A DNA stretch of 64,000 bases. Origin: Halobacillus sp. Marseille-Q1614 (lineage in GTDB: Bacteria > Bacillota > Bacilli > Bacillales > Halobacillaceae). The stretch lies in NCBI RefSeq assembly GCF_902809865.1, contig NZ_CADDWH010000001.1:124001-188000 (forward strand), written 5' to 3'. The notes beneath the pieces were generated by a model. The model saw only the letters and a program-made list of their open reading frames with translations. It was not told the origin of the DNA and did not search any database. The translations under genes were made by a program, and so were the position numbers. Below are positions 46,996 through 56,728 of this stretch, piece by piece (position 1 is the first letter of the stretch; every line of letters begins with the position of its first letter).

Positions 46996-47110
46996 CAAAA
47001 TTCCCTCCTTCTCTACTTCTGCCTATTACTTACGATCGGTTGGGAATTAAGTTTCAATAAGTTTGAGGGTTTCAGGTAGTTCCCTAAAAAAGCTCATAAA
47101 GCATCTAACG

Positions 47111-47147
47111 AAAAAAGCTTGTAGAGAAAAGGTTTCTCTACAAGCTT
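47111..47147 (-). terminator. terminator of the 47160-47681 gene
   Basis: AAGCTTGTAGAGAAA (47117-47131) pairs with TTTCTCTACAAGCTT (47133-47147). On the minus strand it is followed by TTTTTTCG. Confidence 0.85.
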
Positions 47148-47159
47148 CTAGTTATAAAT

Positions 47160-47681
47160 CTATTCACGGTGAGATTGCTGCAGAATCTTCTCATGCTCGT
47201 GATATCTATTTTCGCGGTCGTAGTCACGAAGGAGCGGGTTATACTCCTCATCTTCATAACGGGCAGGACTGTGCTTTCCGGAAGACTTATATTTAATATG
47301 GAACTCTTCATGGAAATCAGGCTCTTCGTCTCGATTGGCTTCGGACTGCCTCATCCCTGCAATCCACGTGTCGAATTTATAAGTGCCTCGATCAATAATT
47401 TGGCACAAGTCTTCGAGAGATTGAGTAAGTTCCGTTAAACAATCCAGTCCGTTCCTTAAGATAATTCCTTTTTCCTTCGCTTTATCTACAGAATGCTCCA
47501 ATCTGTAAGTATCTTCTTGGTACTCGAATTCTATAAAACAGCTGTTGCGGTCCCAATTGAAAATAAAGTCGTCTACCTTTAATCTCTTGATCACTTTGGC
47601 CAGCTTCTTTTCACACATAAACTGCTCTTTGTATGGCATCCATTTGAATAGAATGTTCTTGAAGATATTAACGTTGGACAT
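47160..47681 (-). CDS. hypothetical protein with charged C-terminal tail
   Basis: 173 residues. The start MSNVNIFKNILFKW has AAGGAAGGTGAAATGGT before the ATG. The first 110 residues look like a compact alpha/beta domain (KVDDFIFNWDRNSCFIEFEYQ, YRLEHSVDKAKEKGI). The last 60 are highly charged and Tyr/His/Arg-rich (EEYNPLLRDYDRENRYHEHE). It has no signal or membrane segment. No family is recognised. Confidence 0.7.
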   Translation of the reverse strand: MSNVNIFKNILFKWMPYKEQFMCEKKLAKVIKRLKVDDFIFNWDRNSCFIEFEYQEDTYRLEHSVDKAKEKGIILRNGLDCLTELTQSLEDLCQIIDRGTYKFDTWIAGMRQSEANRDEEPDFHEEFHIKYKSSGKHSPARYEDEEYNPLLRDYDRENRYHEHEKILQQSHRE

Positions 47682-47938
47682 ACCATTTCACCTTCCTTTT
47701 ATATTGGCACTCTACGATGGCCTATATTTAGGAAATTCTACAAAATAATCAAATCCCCTGTAAAAATCGTTAGACAAATATCGATAAATTTTGCAAAATA
47801 TGGATAATTAGTCTGTTAGATTTTAAAATAAGTATGTAAAGTGTTCGTCCTCGGAAAGCGAGCACCTCTCAAGTATAGTATTATAATAAGAAAGTTATTT
47901 TTCTATCATCTATTTCTATGAGAAGGGCTTGATATTCA

Positions 47939-48805
47939 TTGGCAATAAGTAAGAAAAAACGTGTATTGAACGAAACGAAGCAAATCATCATGATCACTAT
48001 TGGTGCAATTATTGCGGCAGCTGGTCTTGAATTTTTCCTAGTTCCGAACAATATTTTAGATGGAGGAGTCATTGGTCTTTCTATCATTGCAGCCGAATTG
48101 ACCGGCCTGCAGATGAGTATCTTCCTCCTTATCTTAAACCTGCCGTTCCTTTATATCGGTTATCGAAAAATTGGGCCGAAGTTTACGGTACATACTTTAT
48201 ATGGAGTTATCATCTTATCTGCCAGTACGGCTTACTTTCACCATTTTGAGAGGGCTACCGACGATTTATTTCTGGCAACGGTAATCGGAGCCGTCATTCT
48301 CGGTACAGGGGTTGGGCTGGTTATTCGTACAGGAGGCTCTTTAGATGGTACGGAGATCATTGCGATTTTTGTCAGCAAAAGACGTCCTGTATCTGTCGGA
48401 CAGTTTATTATGATCGTGAATGTCTTTATCTTTATTCTTGCTGCCTTTTTAGTTTTCAGCTGGGAAACGGCGATGTATTCCATTATTACATATTATATAG
48501 CTTATAAAATGATCGATATTGTAGTAGAAGGTATGGAAGAACTGAAGTCGGTGACTATTATTTCAAATGTCCCTGAAGAAATTTCGGATTCTCTCATTAA
48601 ACAACTGGGACGAGGAATGACGTATATTCAAGGGCAGGGTGTTTTTACAAATGAGCCTAAAAAGATTATTTATACGATTGTCACACGAATAGAATTATCG
48701 ACGCTAAGGTCAGTTGTTGCAGAAATTGATCCTGATGCGCTAGTGGCCATCGAAAATATTGCAGACGTTACTGGCAGCAACTTTGACAGAGTTTCATCAC
48801 ATTAA
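47939..48805 (+). CDS. YitT-family (DUF2179) membrane protein
   Basis: 288 residues. Five to six membrane segments (about 15-180) are followed by a cytoplasmic DUF2179 domain (about 215-285, with GRGMTYIQGQGVFTNEPKKI). The core has EFFLVPNNILDGGVIGLSII and GTGVGLVIRTGGSLDGTEI, the YitT/YpjC/YqfU pattern. The start is TTG 47939, with GAGAAGGG 11 bases upstream, a rather long spacing. Members are widespread and functionally uncertain. A GTGTTCG/CGAGCAC hairpin lies in the leader at 47840-47866. Confidence 0.88.
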   Translation: MAISKKKRVLNETKQIIMITIGAIIAAAGLEFFLVPNNILDGGVIGLSIIAAELTGLQMSIFLLILNLPFLYIGYRKIGPKFTVHTLYGVIILSASTAYFHHFERATDDLFLATVIGAVILGTGVGLVIRTGGSLDGTEIIAIFVSKRRPVSVGQFIMIVNVFIFILAAFLVFSWETAMYSIITYYIAYKMIDIVVEGMEELKSVTIISNVPEEISDSLIKQLGRGMTYIQGQGVFTNEPKKIIYTIVTRIELSTLRSVVAEIDPDALVAIENIADVTGSNFDRVSSH

Positions 48806-48811
48806 TATGTA

Positions 48812-48853
48812 AAAAGGGCTGTATCCGTCGATCAGGTGCTACCCTTTTAATTT
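48812..48853 (+). terminator. probable terminator after the YitT gene
   Basis: AAAAGGG (48812-48818) pairs with CCCTTTT (48842-48848) across a 23-base loop; modest. Confidence 0.5.
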
Positions 48854-48899
48854 AATCATTTTTATGTAGTCTGCTGTGTAAAAATATATTCACAGAAGG

Positions 48900-49082
48900 T
48901 TAACCTCTCGTTCTTTTATTCGCCCGATGTTCTGTGGCAAAGCTGATGACTGCTATAAGAAACAAAACAGTGGAAAGCCAAAGAACGATTCCGTTTAATT
49001 CTCCATCATAAACCGTTACATTCACGAGCGTCATCGTATGCATGAATAAAACAACAAGGAACAATACAAAATAGGTTTTCAA
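48900..49082 (-). CDS. small two-helix membrane protein
   Basis: 60 residues, with hydrophobic segments at about 3-23 and 31-48 and a basic tail (EHRANKRTRG). The start is TTG 49082 with GGAGGTGG nine bases upstream. No family is recognised. It lies divergent from the NlpC/P60 gene. Confidence 0.55.
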   Translation of the reverse strand: MKTYFVLFLVVLFMHTMTLVNVTVYDGELNGIVLWLSTVLFLIAVISFATEHRANKRTRG

Positions 49083-49192
49083 TCAAATCCACCTCCACAT
49101 TAATTATTCCAGAATAAAGGATTTAACTCAATCTCTATGGCCCGGTTTGATACAATGAAGATATTGTAATTCAAGGTTAAGGGGATATTTAT

Positions 49193-50409
49193 TTGTTTAA
49201 ACGTTTAAAGTACCCAATAGTACTTATTACTATAATTTCTTTCTTTGGCATCTTGCTCTGGAAAACTGATTTCACTCAGCCCCATCCTGTGGTAAAAGAG
49301 GCTGAGCAGCATATCGGTGTACCTCTTAGGGGGGAGGAGCTTTTCCCGAGCAAGGCTTTGACAGTTCGGGGTTTATACAATATGTATTCAATGAAGTGTA
49401 CGGTTTCATGCTGCCCCGCACACTTGAACACCAGGTGGAACTAGGGGAGGAAGTAGCTCGTGATGACTTGCAGGAAGGCGATGTTTTGTTCTTCAGTAAA
49501 GATGAGAAGGGAGTGTCTCATTCGGCGATTTATATGGAAGATGACCGCCTGATTCATCCAACGGTTTCTAACGGAGTAGAGATCACTTCTTTTGAAGGGA
49601 GCAGCTATTGGAGCGAAACATTCACAGAAGCGAGAAGAATCACAGAGCCGCCGGCCATAGCGGAGGATAACGATATTGTCGCTGGAGCTCTGGAATATAT
49701 AGGAGTTCCTTACGTATTTGGAGGAGAAACACCGGATGGCTTTGACTGCTCCGGACTGATCCAATACGTATTTGAAAAGGTAAGCGGCATTTATCTCCCT
49801 CGCACAACCGATCAGCAGTGGGAAGCAGGGGAGGAAGTACCTATGGAAGATATCAAGCCTGGCGATGTTCTATTTTTCAGTGATACTTATCGTGAGGGGA
49901 TTTCTCATAATGGGATTTACATTGGAGGCGGCCAGTTTATTCACGCGTCAAGAACACAGGAAGTAACAACCTCTTATGTCAGTGCTGCTTACTGGCAGGA
50001 GAAATTCACGGGGATTAAAAGATTTACTGATCTGAAGATTACAAGTGATCATCCACTTGTAGCGGAGGCAGCGCGTTATATTCAAGAAGTCCCTTATGAA
50101 AGCGGTGGGACGACTCGCTCAGGTTTTGATACAGCGGGGTTCATACAATATGTTTTTAAGGACGCAGAAGGAATAGAGCTTCCTCGTTACGTTGATGAAC
50201 AGTGGGAAGTGGGAGAGAATGTCGAGAAGGAAGATCTTCAGCCGGGCGATGTGGTATTTTTTGAAGCCGATTTTTTAAACCCGGCGATTTATGCAGGGAA
50301 AGGGCAGGTGATTCACGTGACGCCGGATGACGGTGTGACGGGGACCTATCTTGAGGCGGATAATTATTGGGCAACGAAGTATTATGGAGCGAAACGAATT
50401 AGGAAGTAA
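49193..50409 (+). CDS. triple NlpC/P60 cell-wall hydrolase, frameshifted in the first domain
   Basis: An N-terminal membrane segment (about 8-25) and three NlpC/P60 repeats. The frame breaks at the G6 run 49329-49334: upstream it reads HIGVPLRG, downstream GAFPEQGFDSSGFIQYVF in the frame that continues to 50409. The catalytic Cys position reads GFDSSG in domain 1, GFDCSG in domain 2 and GFDTAG in domain 3, so only the middle domain can be an active peptidase. All three keep the LPR...Q and GDV-FF stretches. NlpC/P60 enzymes cut D-Glu-diaminopimelate peptide bonds in peptidoglycan. A shorter product from ATG 49396 is possible. Confidence 0.85.
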
Positions 50410-50434
50410 AAAGTCAGCCAGAAGCTGACTTTTT
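50408..50434 (+). terminator. bidirectional terminator
   Basis: AAAAAGTCAGC (50408-50418) pairs with GCTGACTTTTT (50424-50434), between converging genes and overlapping the end of the HIT-like gene. Confidence 0.85.
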
Positions 50435-50914
50435 ATTTAATTCCTTTTTTAAGGAACTGAGCGCATTCATCACTTCCTTAATGTTTTCTTGATCGTTCAT
50501 ATGATTTCTGGCGTGAAGTAAGGATGGTCTTACTGATTCAACAGACCGTCCGAACTTGTACATCCATTCGTACCTTGGGACCATCCAAGTATGGAAATGG
50601 TGAGTAGTATCTTCATTATAAAAATAATAAACATGTTCGAGCCCTAATACTTTTCTTTGAGCTTCTCTTATCTTTGTTAACACCTCAATGTAATCCAATT
50701 TCTCAGCTTCAGTTAATTCATCCAATCCTTTAATGTGCCTTTTGGAAGCTAAAATCATTAAGCCCTTAATAGGGTAGGCGACATCCTGATGAGCATGGAA
50801 GTATTCGGTTTCTACAACCACACCTCCATCAGGCTTTATAAGGCCACTCGTTAAGGCGCAGCTTAAACATTCTACTTCCACGGTCTTACCATTTGATAAA
50901 GTGATTTTTCTCAA
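50414..50914 (-). CDS. HIT-like protein
   Basis: 166 residues. TTG 50914 follows AGGAGG. The pattern TTHHFHTWMVPR resembles the histidine triad; upstream are a CLSCAL Cys pair and IKGLMILASKRHIKGLDEL, typical of HIT nucleotide hydrolases. The third triad His is not in the usual spacing, so activity is uncertain. It is cytoplasmic and converges on the NlpC/P60 gene. Confidence 0.7.
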   Translation of the reverse strand: MRKITLSNGKTVEVECLSCALTSGLIKPDGGVVVETEYFHAHQDVAYPIKGLMILASKRHIKGLDELTEAEKLDYIEVLTKIREAQRKVLGLEHVYYFYNEDTTHHFHTWMVPRYEWMYKFGRSVESVRPSLLHARNHMNDQENIKEVMNALSSLKKELNKKSASG

Positions 50915-51096
50915 TAGATTTTATCCTCCTGCTCAATATCTTAATGTTCATTATTTCAAATCTTAGTTAATTCCACAATAAGGAATTTTTGTTATAAAAT
51001 TGTGTATGGATTTTGGTTGGATAGGGAATAGAAAAGAAGTGTTTTTAATAGCACTGGTACATTAACAACAAAATAAAGTGGAAGGGTGGATTTCCT

Positions 51097-52668
51097 ATGA
51101 AACATCTATTAAGGGTAAAATTAATCGTAAGCCTCCTGTTGTTTTCTGCCATTTTCTTAGCTGGACTGACTAATGAAGATGTTAAAGCGCAGCCGTCTAA
51201 AAATGAAGAAAGTCTTTCTATCGGAAAAAATCATTTGCCGGAATCACGAACGGTCACACAATTGACGACTGGGGTTACTCACACTGAAATTTCGCGGGGC
51301 TATAAATCAGATAAAGCCTATTATACTGTTGATATTGATTTTTTTGATGAAAGGGATGAGGCAGAGGCTCTTTCTGCCAATTTAAAAGATGACGGTTATC
51401 AAACGGAGATTCACCAAGTAAAAAATCTACATAAGAAATCGACAGATGTGACTGATAAAAAAATTGGGTATGTTGTGCGGACGGGGAAATTTAAACAAAA
51501 ACAGCAAGCTGACGATTTAGCTGCTCAAGTGAAAGCTGATGGTTATCAAGGGGCTAGTGTCGCATACTCCGAGTACGATGGAACCACTAAAACTACTGGC
51601 CCTTGGAAGCTTGATGTGATCGAAATCGATCCTGATCAATTTAAAGGTGAACTAACGAATGTTCTCGCAAACGATAAAATTCAGGAGCGTGAAACGGTGT
51701 TGTCGATGGCCCGCAGGAAAAATGCGATCGCTGGAATGAATGGCGGATATTTTGTCGTTGGATCAAGAGATGGAACACCTGGAGATCCAGCAGGGGCTTA
51801 TATCGTCGATGGCCATTTAGTAAGCGAAGCGATTGGAGAGCGAACGAGTTTACTGCTTTCCGAAAACCAGGCAGAAATGGCTGAAGTATCGACCGCATTA
51901 AGCTTGCAGCTAGAGGATGGAACAACGGAAGTAATTGATGGGATTAATCGTAAGCCCGGGTTAATACGAAGCTGTGGCGGAGTCGGCGATGAACCTGCGA
52001 ATCTTCCAAAACATGACGTAACCTGTACCGATGAATCAGAAATCATCCAATACAATCACTTTTTCGGAGACACTACTCCTCAAGGAAAAGGATATGAAGT
52101 GGTAATAGATGAATCTGGCAAGGTGATAGAAACTTATTCTCAGCTTGGTCACCAGATACCGGAAAAAGGAAACGTAATTTCTGCGACAGGAGAGCAGGCG
52201 AAATGGCTGGAGGAAGAGGCTACTATAGGGGATACGCTAACAATTAATGAAAAAGTATACGCTGATGGTCGTCAAATAGATACTCCTGCTACTCTAGACT
52301 TGACCAGCGGCGGCCCTCAGCTTCTTGAGAATAGCACGATTAATATTCAAGCACAGGAAGAAGGGTTTCGCTGGAGCAAAGACTTTTATTATCACTTTGC
52401 CCAATATCGCCATCCAAGATCACTTGCCGGGATTAAAGAAAATGGCAACATCCTTCTGGTAACTGTCGATGGCCGTAATCCAGAGAAGAGTATAGGCCTG
52501 AGTTTCTATGAAAGTGCCGAGGTGCTTCGATCTCTAGGAGCAATCGAAGGTATGAACCTTGATGGCGGGGGATCAACTACAATGGTGGCAGATAATCAAA
52601 TCGTCAATCTTCCATCAGATCCAGCGGGAGAGCGACCTGTGTCAGATGGGATTTTCCTTTTAGAATAA
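51097..52668 (+). CDS. secreted phosphodiester glycosidase (NAGPA domain) with SPOR-like repeats
   Basis: 523 residues. Signal peptide 1-31. Two SPOR-like repeats (about 66-100 with FFDERDEAEALSANLKDDGY, and about 125-160 with KFKQKQQADDLAAQVKADGY) are followed by the NAGPA domain (about 170-520) with AGMNGGYF, TVDGRNPEKSIGLSFYE and GMNLDGGGSTTMV. The NAGPA fold cleaves phosphodiester-linked sugars; SPOR domains bind peptidoglycan lacking stem peptides. The protein probably trims wall-linked glycophosphates. A strong terminator follows. Confidence 0.87.
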   Translation: MKHLLRVKLIVSLLLFSAIFLAGLTNEDVKAQPSKNEESLSIGKNHLPESRTVTQLTTGVTHTEISRGYKSDKAYYTVDIDFFDERDEAEALSANLKDDGYQTEIHQVKNLHKKSTDVTDKKIGYVVRTGKFKQKQQADDLAAQVKADGYQGASVAYSEYDGTTKTTGPWKLDVIEIDPDQFKGELTNVLANDKIQERETVLSMARRKNAIAGMNGGYFVVGSRDGTPGDPAGAYIVDGHLVSEAIGERTSLLLSENQAEMAEVSTALSLQLEDGTTEVIDGINRKPGLIRSCGGVGDEPANLPKHDVTCTDESEIIQYNHFFGDTTPQGKGYEVVIDESGKVIETYSQLGHQIPEKGNVISATGEQAKWLEEEATIGDTLTINEKVYADGRQIDTPATLDLTSGGPQLLENSTINIQAQEEGFRWSKDFYYHFAQYRHPRSLAGIKENGNILLVTVDGRNPEKSIGLSFYESAEVLRSLGAIEGMNLDGGGSTTMVADNQIVNLPSDPAGERPVSDGIFLLE

Positions 52669-52676
52669 AAAATAAT

Positions 52677-52712
52677 AAAGTCAGGCATTGAAAATGCCTG
52701 ACTTTATTTTAT
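52677..52712 (+). terminator. bidirectional terminator
   Basis: AAAGTCAGGCATT (52677-52689) pairs exactly with AATGCCTGACTTT (52693-52705), followed by ATTTTATTT. It lies between converging genes. Confidence 0.9.
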
Positions 52713-53677
52713 TTAGACGTATCTGTTTTATTCATAAATTTTAATAGATCCGTCAACAGCGTGCTGAACGTAGATAAATGCGCCTGCACTCTTCCGGGAT
52801 ATTCTCCCTCAATAAACTCAAGATTATCGTTGCTCGTATGCCAAATGCCGCCATGCTCTACCGTCTGATCATAGCCATCCAAGTAGCCGATTTCCCAGTT
52901 TGTTGCTTCTAAATATCCATAAGGAATGCCTTTTGTTTTAAATGGGGCATGATCACTCCAGTCGCCTGTCGTACCGGCAGGGTAGTCAGGATTTAAGCCT
53001 GGATTGGTTTCCACATCCAACTTTTTCTTCTCCGCAATCGCTAACGCCTGATCACGAATAAAGCCTTCCTCTTCAGCTCCGCCATACACATACATCTGAT
53101 CGCCCACAGCAAGGCTGTCCAAATTAATCATGCCCACTGTGTTGGCAATCTCTTCTTCTGACATCTGATCCGCATAGTATTTTGAGCCCTGCAGCCCGGC
53201 TTCTTCCGCACCAAATGCTATAAAGACAATCGAATAAGGTGTTTTGATATGCTTTAACACTTCGGCTGTTTCTAAAAGGACGCCAACGCCTGAGGCATTA
53301 TCATCCACGCCCCGGCCAACGGATACCGAATCATAGTGTGCCCCCACAATAATCTGCTTGTTCGATTTACCTTTTTTATAAGAGACCAGGTTAGAAGAGG
53401 ACTTTGAATTTCCATAGGTAAACTCCTGAACATCTGTCTCTAGTCCGATTCGTTCAAACTGACCTTGAATGTATTGCTCGGCCTTTCTTTCATTTTCTGT
53501 CCCAGCCACTCTAGGACCAATCTCATAAGCGAGATGCTTCATGTGTTGATAAGCGATGGCTCCCGATTTGTGGACAGCTGACGGGTGGTATGTAACGGGG
53601 TTTGCAGAAACACTGCTTGCAAGAGTAAGCATGCCAATGATTAAAGCAGTCATCAATACTGAGAACTTCTTTTTCAT
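52709..53677 (-). CDS. secreted M28-family zinc aminopeptidase
   Basis: 322 residues from the ATG at 53677 (MKKKFSVLMTAL) with AAAGGAG upstream; the frame reaches 53698. Signal peptide about 1-25. Zinc ligands and catalytic residues: VGAHYDSV, DDNASGVGVLLETAEV, FGAEEAGLQGSKYY, INLDSLA and DWSDHAPF. This is the pattern of YwaD/Streptomyces-type aminopeptidases, which take residues off peptides outside the cell. Single-gene unit. Confidence 0.92.
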   Translation of the reverse strand: MKKKFSVLMTALIIGMLTLASSVSANPVTYHPSAVHKSGAIAYQHMKHLAYEIGPRVAGTENERKAEQYIQGQFERIGLETDVQEFTYGNSKSSSNLVSYKKGKSNKQIIVGAHYDSVSVGRGVDDNASGVGVLLETAEVLKHIKTPYSIVFIAFGAEEAGLQGSKYYADQMSEEEIANTVGMINLDSLAVGDQMYVYGGAEEEGFIRDQALAIAEKKKLDVETNPGLNPDYPAGTTGDWSDHAPFKTKGIPYGYLEATNWEIGYLDGYDQTVEHGGIWHTSNDNLEFIEGEYPGRVQAHLSTFSTLLTDLLKFMNKTDTSK

Positions 53678-53914
53678 ACCAAATGCGCTCCTTTCCATAT
53701 TGGGTTCTCTGTATAGATTAATAGATTATATATAAAAAAGAAACGAAATTTTATGAAATATCTGTAAAATATAATAGTTTCGACATGATGACTTATTTTA
53801 AGTGTTATTTCCCGGGAAATTTGAATAACTTCCCACTATATCAATTCACTTCTATTAATTGCCGATTCCCGATAAGAAAGAAATGTTATAATAAGCCTTT
53901 GAAGAGGTGAATAG

Positions 53915-54637
53915 ATGAATATTAAAGATAGAGCCCATAAATATGAATATAAGCTTAATGACACAGACGACCAGATTATTGAATACATTTTAGCCAATAA
54001 ATCGACCGTTGTTGAAACCTCAATTCAAACCTTAGCAAAAAATTTATATACGGTTCCAAATACAATTACACGGCTCTCAAGGAAATTAGGATATGATGGC
54101 TTTTCACAGTTAAAAAACAGCCTGAAGGAAGAGGTCATAAAGGAGGAACAACCGGAGACTGAAATCTACAATATAAAAAAGACGCTTGAGTTATTAGATG
54201 AAGAATTGCTTGTGAGTATGGCGAAAAAGATAAAGCAGTCTGGTCATGTGTATTTGTTTGGTGTCGGCGATACCGCTCCTTTTTGTGAGATTATGTCCAC
54301 TCATTTTAAAATTGGCGGAATGAATTCAGAGTTTTTCCTTCATCGGCATGATGCGGTTTATGCCATTAACCATGCGAAAAATCAGGATGTTTTGTTTCTA
54401 ATCAGTATGTCAGGGGAAACTGAGCAGATTTTGGAAATTGCTCGATTGGCAAAGGAGAAAGGAATTACGATCATCTCACTGACTCATTTCTCAAGCAACA
54501 CGTTAGAAAAGATGGCGGATTACCGTTTTTTCTTTTACTCTCCAAAGCGGATGCTTGAGAACTACAACATTTCTGATAAAACTCCTGTGATGCTGGCGCT
54601 TCAGCAGTTTTCAAATATATTTTGGGAAACCACTTGA
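53915..54637 (+). CDS. MurR/RpiR-family transcriptional regulator
   Basis: 240 residues. The N-terminal helix-turn-helix (about 15-80) includes IQTLAKNLYTVPNTITRLSRKLGYDGF. A SIS sugar-phosphate-binding domain (about 95-235) has GVGDTAPFCEIMS and LFLISMSGETEQILEIARLAKEKG. ATG 53915 follows GAAGAGGTG. It lies upstream of the PTS and alpha-mannosidase genes and should control them by binding a sugar phosphate. In E. coli the corresponding mng genes are controlled by a GntR-type protein. Confidence 0.9.
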   Translation: MNIKDRAHKYEYKLNDTDDQIIEYILANKSTVVETSIQTLAKNLYTVPNTITRLSRKLGYDGFSQLKNSLKEEVIKEEQPETEIYNIKKTLELLDEELLVSMAKKIKQSGHVYLFGVGDTAPFCEIMSTHFKIGGMNSEFFLHRHDAVYAINHAKNQDVLFLISMSGETEQILEIARLAKEKGITIISLTHFSSNTLEKMADYRFFFYSPKRMLENYNISDKTPVMLALQQFSNIFWETT

Positions 54638-54674
54638 TGTGTATAAATACACAAATAAGTGGTTTCTTTTTATT
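54625..54674 (+). terminator. terminator of the RpiR gene
   Basis: GAAACCACTT (from 54626) pairs with AAGTGGTTTC (54657-54666), with an inner TGTGTA/TACACA helix, followed by TTTTTATT. It overlaps the stop codon and separates the regulator from the PTS operon. Confidence 0.82.
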
Positions 54675-54698
54675 AGTCCGTGTACTTTTACAAAGAAA

Positions 54699-54712
54699 AG
54701 AAAGCGCTTACC
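54699..54712 (+). promoter_or_regulatory. cre-like site upstream of the PTS gene
   Basis: AGAAAGCGCTTACC matches TGWAARCGYTWNCW at 12 of 14 positions, with the AAGCGCTT core intact. It lies 57 bases before the mngA start, consistent with CcpA repression. Confidence 0.65.
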
Positions 54713-54768
54713 AGTTGTGTGATAAGCTTTTTGCAAATGAGATGATGATTTGAGGGGAGGAGAAAGTT

Positions 54769-56709
54769 TTGTTATTAAAAAGTTTAACATCTAAGCAGTT
54801 AATCCATACAGATCAAATGTTTTCTTCAAAAGAAGAAGTAGTTCGTTATTTAGTTGACCAGCTTTATAAAGAAGGAAAACTCCATTCGGCTGATGAGTTT
54901 TATCAAGCCGTGATGGAAAGAGAATCCCTATCTCCGACGGGGCTTGAGGGAGGGCTCGCTATTCCTCACGGCAAGTCATCTGCGGTTAAGGAAGCCGCGT
55001 TTGCAGTTGCCACTCTAAGGAAGCCAATTGCCGATTGGGAGAGTGTGGATGAGAACAATCGAGTGGAACTCGTTATGCTTTTGGCTATCCCTGATAATGA
55101 AGCAGGCTCTACACACTTAAGCCTTTTATCTGAATTAATGACACGAATGGCAGACCCGGCCTATAAACAAAGATTGATGGCTGCACAAACAAGTGAACAG
55201 TTTTACTATGCTCTTGATTATGAAGAAGAGGAAGAAACTGCAGCCCCTCAGGCAGACAAACTAATTCTCGCCGTGACGGCCTGCCCGGCAGGTATCGCTC
55301 ATACGTACATGGCTGCCGAAGCTTTAGTTCGAGCTGGTAAAGAATTAAATGCAGAAGTAAAGGTTGAAAAACAAGGTGCAAATGGGATTGAAGACCGCCA
55401 TTTAAAAAAAGATATTCGGCGTGCAGAAGCAGTTATTTTTGCTGCTGATGTAGCGGTTAAAGATCCAGGCAGGTTTGCTGAACTGCCAAAAGTAACTACT
55501 AGTGTAGCGGCTCCGCTTAAAAATGCAAAAGGGATTGTAGGAGAAGCGATTCAAAAAGCAAAGAAGCCATCTGAGCAGGATGTAGAGGATTATCCAGAAG
55601 AAGATGAACCTGAAGAGAAATCATTTAAAGCAGAAATCAAAGATTCCATTATGACAGGGATTTCTTATATCATTCCTGTTATTGTCGCAGGCGGTATGAC
55701 GCTGGCATTTGCTGTATTAGTAGCGCAAGCCTTTGGATTACAGGAAGTGTATGACCAGGAGGGCTCATGGCTGTGGTTGTTCCGTCAGTTAGGCGGTAAT
55801 ATGCTCGGAACGTTAATGATTCCGATTCTATCCGCATACATGGCTTACTCCATAGGTGATAAGCCTGCACTTGGACCAGGTTTTGCTGCAGGGATTGCCG
55901 CTAACTTAATCGGCAGTGGTTTCCTTGGCGGAATGCTTGGTGGTTTCTTAGCTGGTTATATTATTAAGTTTTTAAAGAAGCATGTACAAACTTCTGGAAC
56001 ATTCTCTGGATTCGTCAGCTTCTGGTTATATCCAGTCGCCGGTACCTTATCGGTTGGAGCGATTATGCTCTTTGTTATTGGAGAACCGTTAGCCTTTCTA
56101 AATAACGGCCTGATTAGCTGGCTCGAAGGCTTGTCCGGAGGGAATGCCATTTTATTAGGTGTGATATTAGGAGCAATGGTTTCCTTTGACCTTGGAGGAC
56201 CTGTAAACAAAGCGGCTTACACTTTCTGTATTGGTGCCATGGCCAGTGGGAATATAATGCCTTATGCTGCTTTTGCATCCGTAAAAATGGTATCTGCTTT
56301 TGGCGTAACCGGCGCCACAATTATCGGGAAGAAATACTTTACAAAACCTGAGCAGGAAGTAGGAAAGCAGACATGGCTGCTTGGTTTAGCAGGAATTACT
56401 GAAGGTGCAATTCCGTTTATGATCAATGATCCGCTCCGCGTGATTCCATCATTGATCGCAGGATCTGCTGTGACTGGCGGGATTGTGGCTTACTTTGGCA
56501 TTGGATTGAATGTGCCTGGTGCCGGAATCTTTTCATTAGCCTTGCTGGAAGGACAACCCCTGTTCCTGGCTGCAAGTGTCTGGTTTGGAGCAGCTCTGCT
56601 TGGAGCTTTTATATCCATGATTCTATTAATTATAACTCGTAAACATAAACTTAAAAAACAAAAAACAAAATTAGAAACAGAAGAAGAAAAGCAATGGAAG
56701 ACTGCGTAG
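54769..56709 (+). CDS. mngA: PTS EIIABC, fructose family (2-O-mannosyl-D-glycerate type)
   Basis: 646 residues, with EIIA (about 5-150, phospho-His67 in LAIPHGKS), EIIB (about 165-265, phospho-Cys172 in VTACPAGIAHTYMAAEA) and EIIC (about 290-630, many membrane segments, with FDLGGPVNKAAYTF and EGAIPFM) in one chain. Domain order and length fit MngA (HrsA). The TTG at 54769 follows GAGGGGAGGAG. It is 19 bases before the GH38 gene. It imports and phosphorylates mannosylglycerate or another alpha-mannoside. Confidence 0.88.
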   Translation: MLLKSLTSKQLIHTDQMFSSKEEVVRYLVDQLYKEGKLHSADEFYQAVMERESLSPTGLEGGLAIPHGKSSAVKEAAFAVATLRKPIADWESVDENNRVELVMLLAIPDNEAGSTHLSLLSELMTRMADPAYKQRLMAAQTSEQFYYALDYEEEEETAAPQADKLILAVTACPAGIAHTYMAAEALVRAGKELNAEVKVEKQGANGIEDRHLKKDIRRAEAVIFAADVAVKDPGRFAELPKVTTSVAAPLKNAKGIVGEAIQKAKKPSEQDVEDYPEEDEPEEKSFKAEIKDSIMTGISYIIPVIVAGGMTLAFAVLVAQAFGLQEVYDQEGSWLWLFRQLGGNMLGTLMIPILSAYMAYSIGDKPALGPGFAAGIAANLIGSGFLGGMLGGFLAGYIIKFLKKHVQTSGTFSGFVSFWLYPVAGTLSVGAIMLFVIGEPLAFLNNGLISWLEGLSGGNAILLGVILGAMVSFDLGGPVNKAAYTFCIGAMASGNIMPYAAFASVKMVSAFGVTGATIIGKKYFTKPEQEVGKQTWLLGLAGITEGAIPFMINDPLRVIPSLIAGSAVTGGIVAYFGIGLNVPGAGIFSLALLEGQPLFLAASVWFGAALLGAFISMILLIITRKHKLKKQKTKLETEEEKQWKTA

Positions 56710-56728
56710 TAAAGGAAGGGATTATTTT

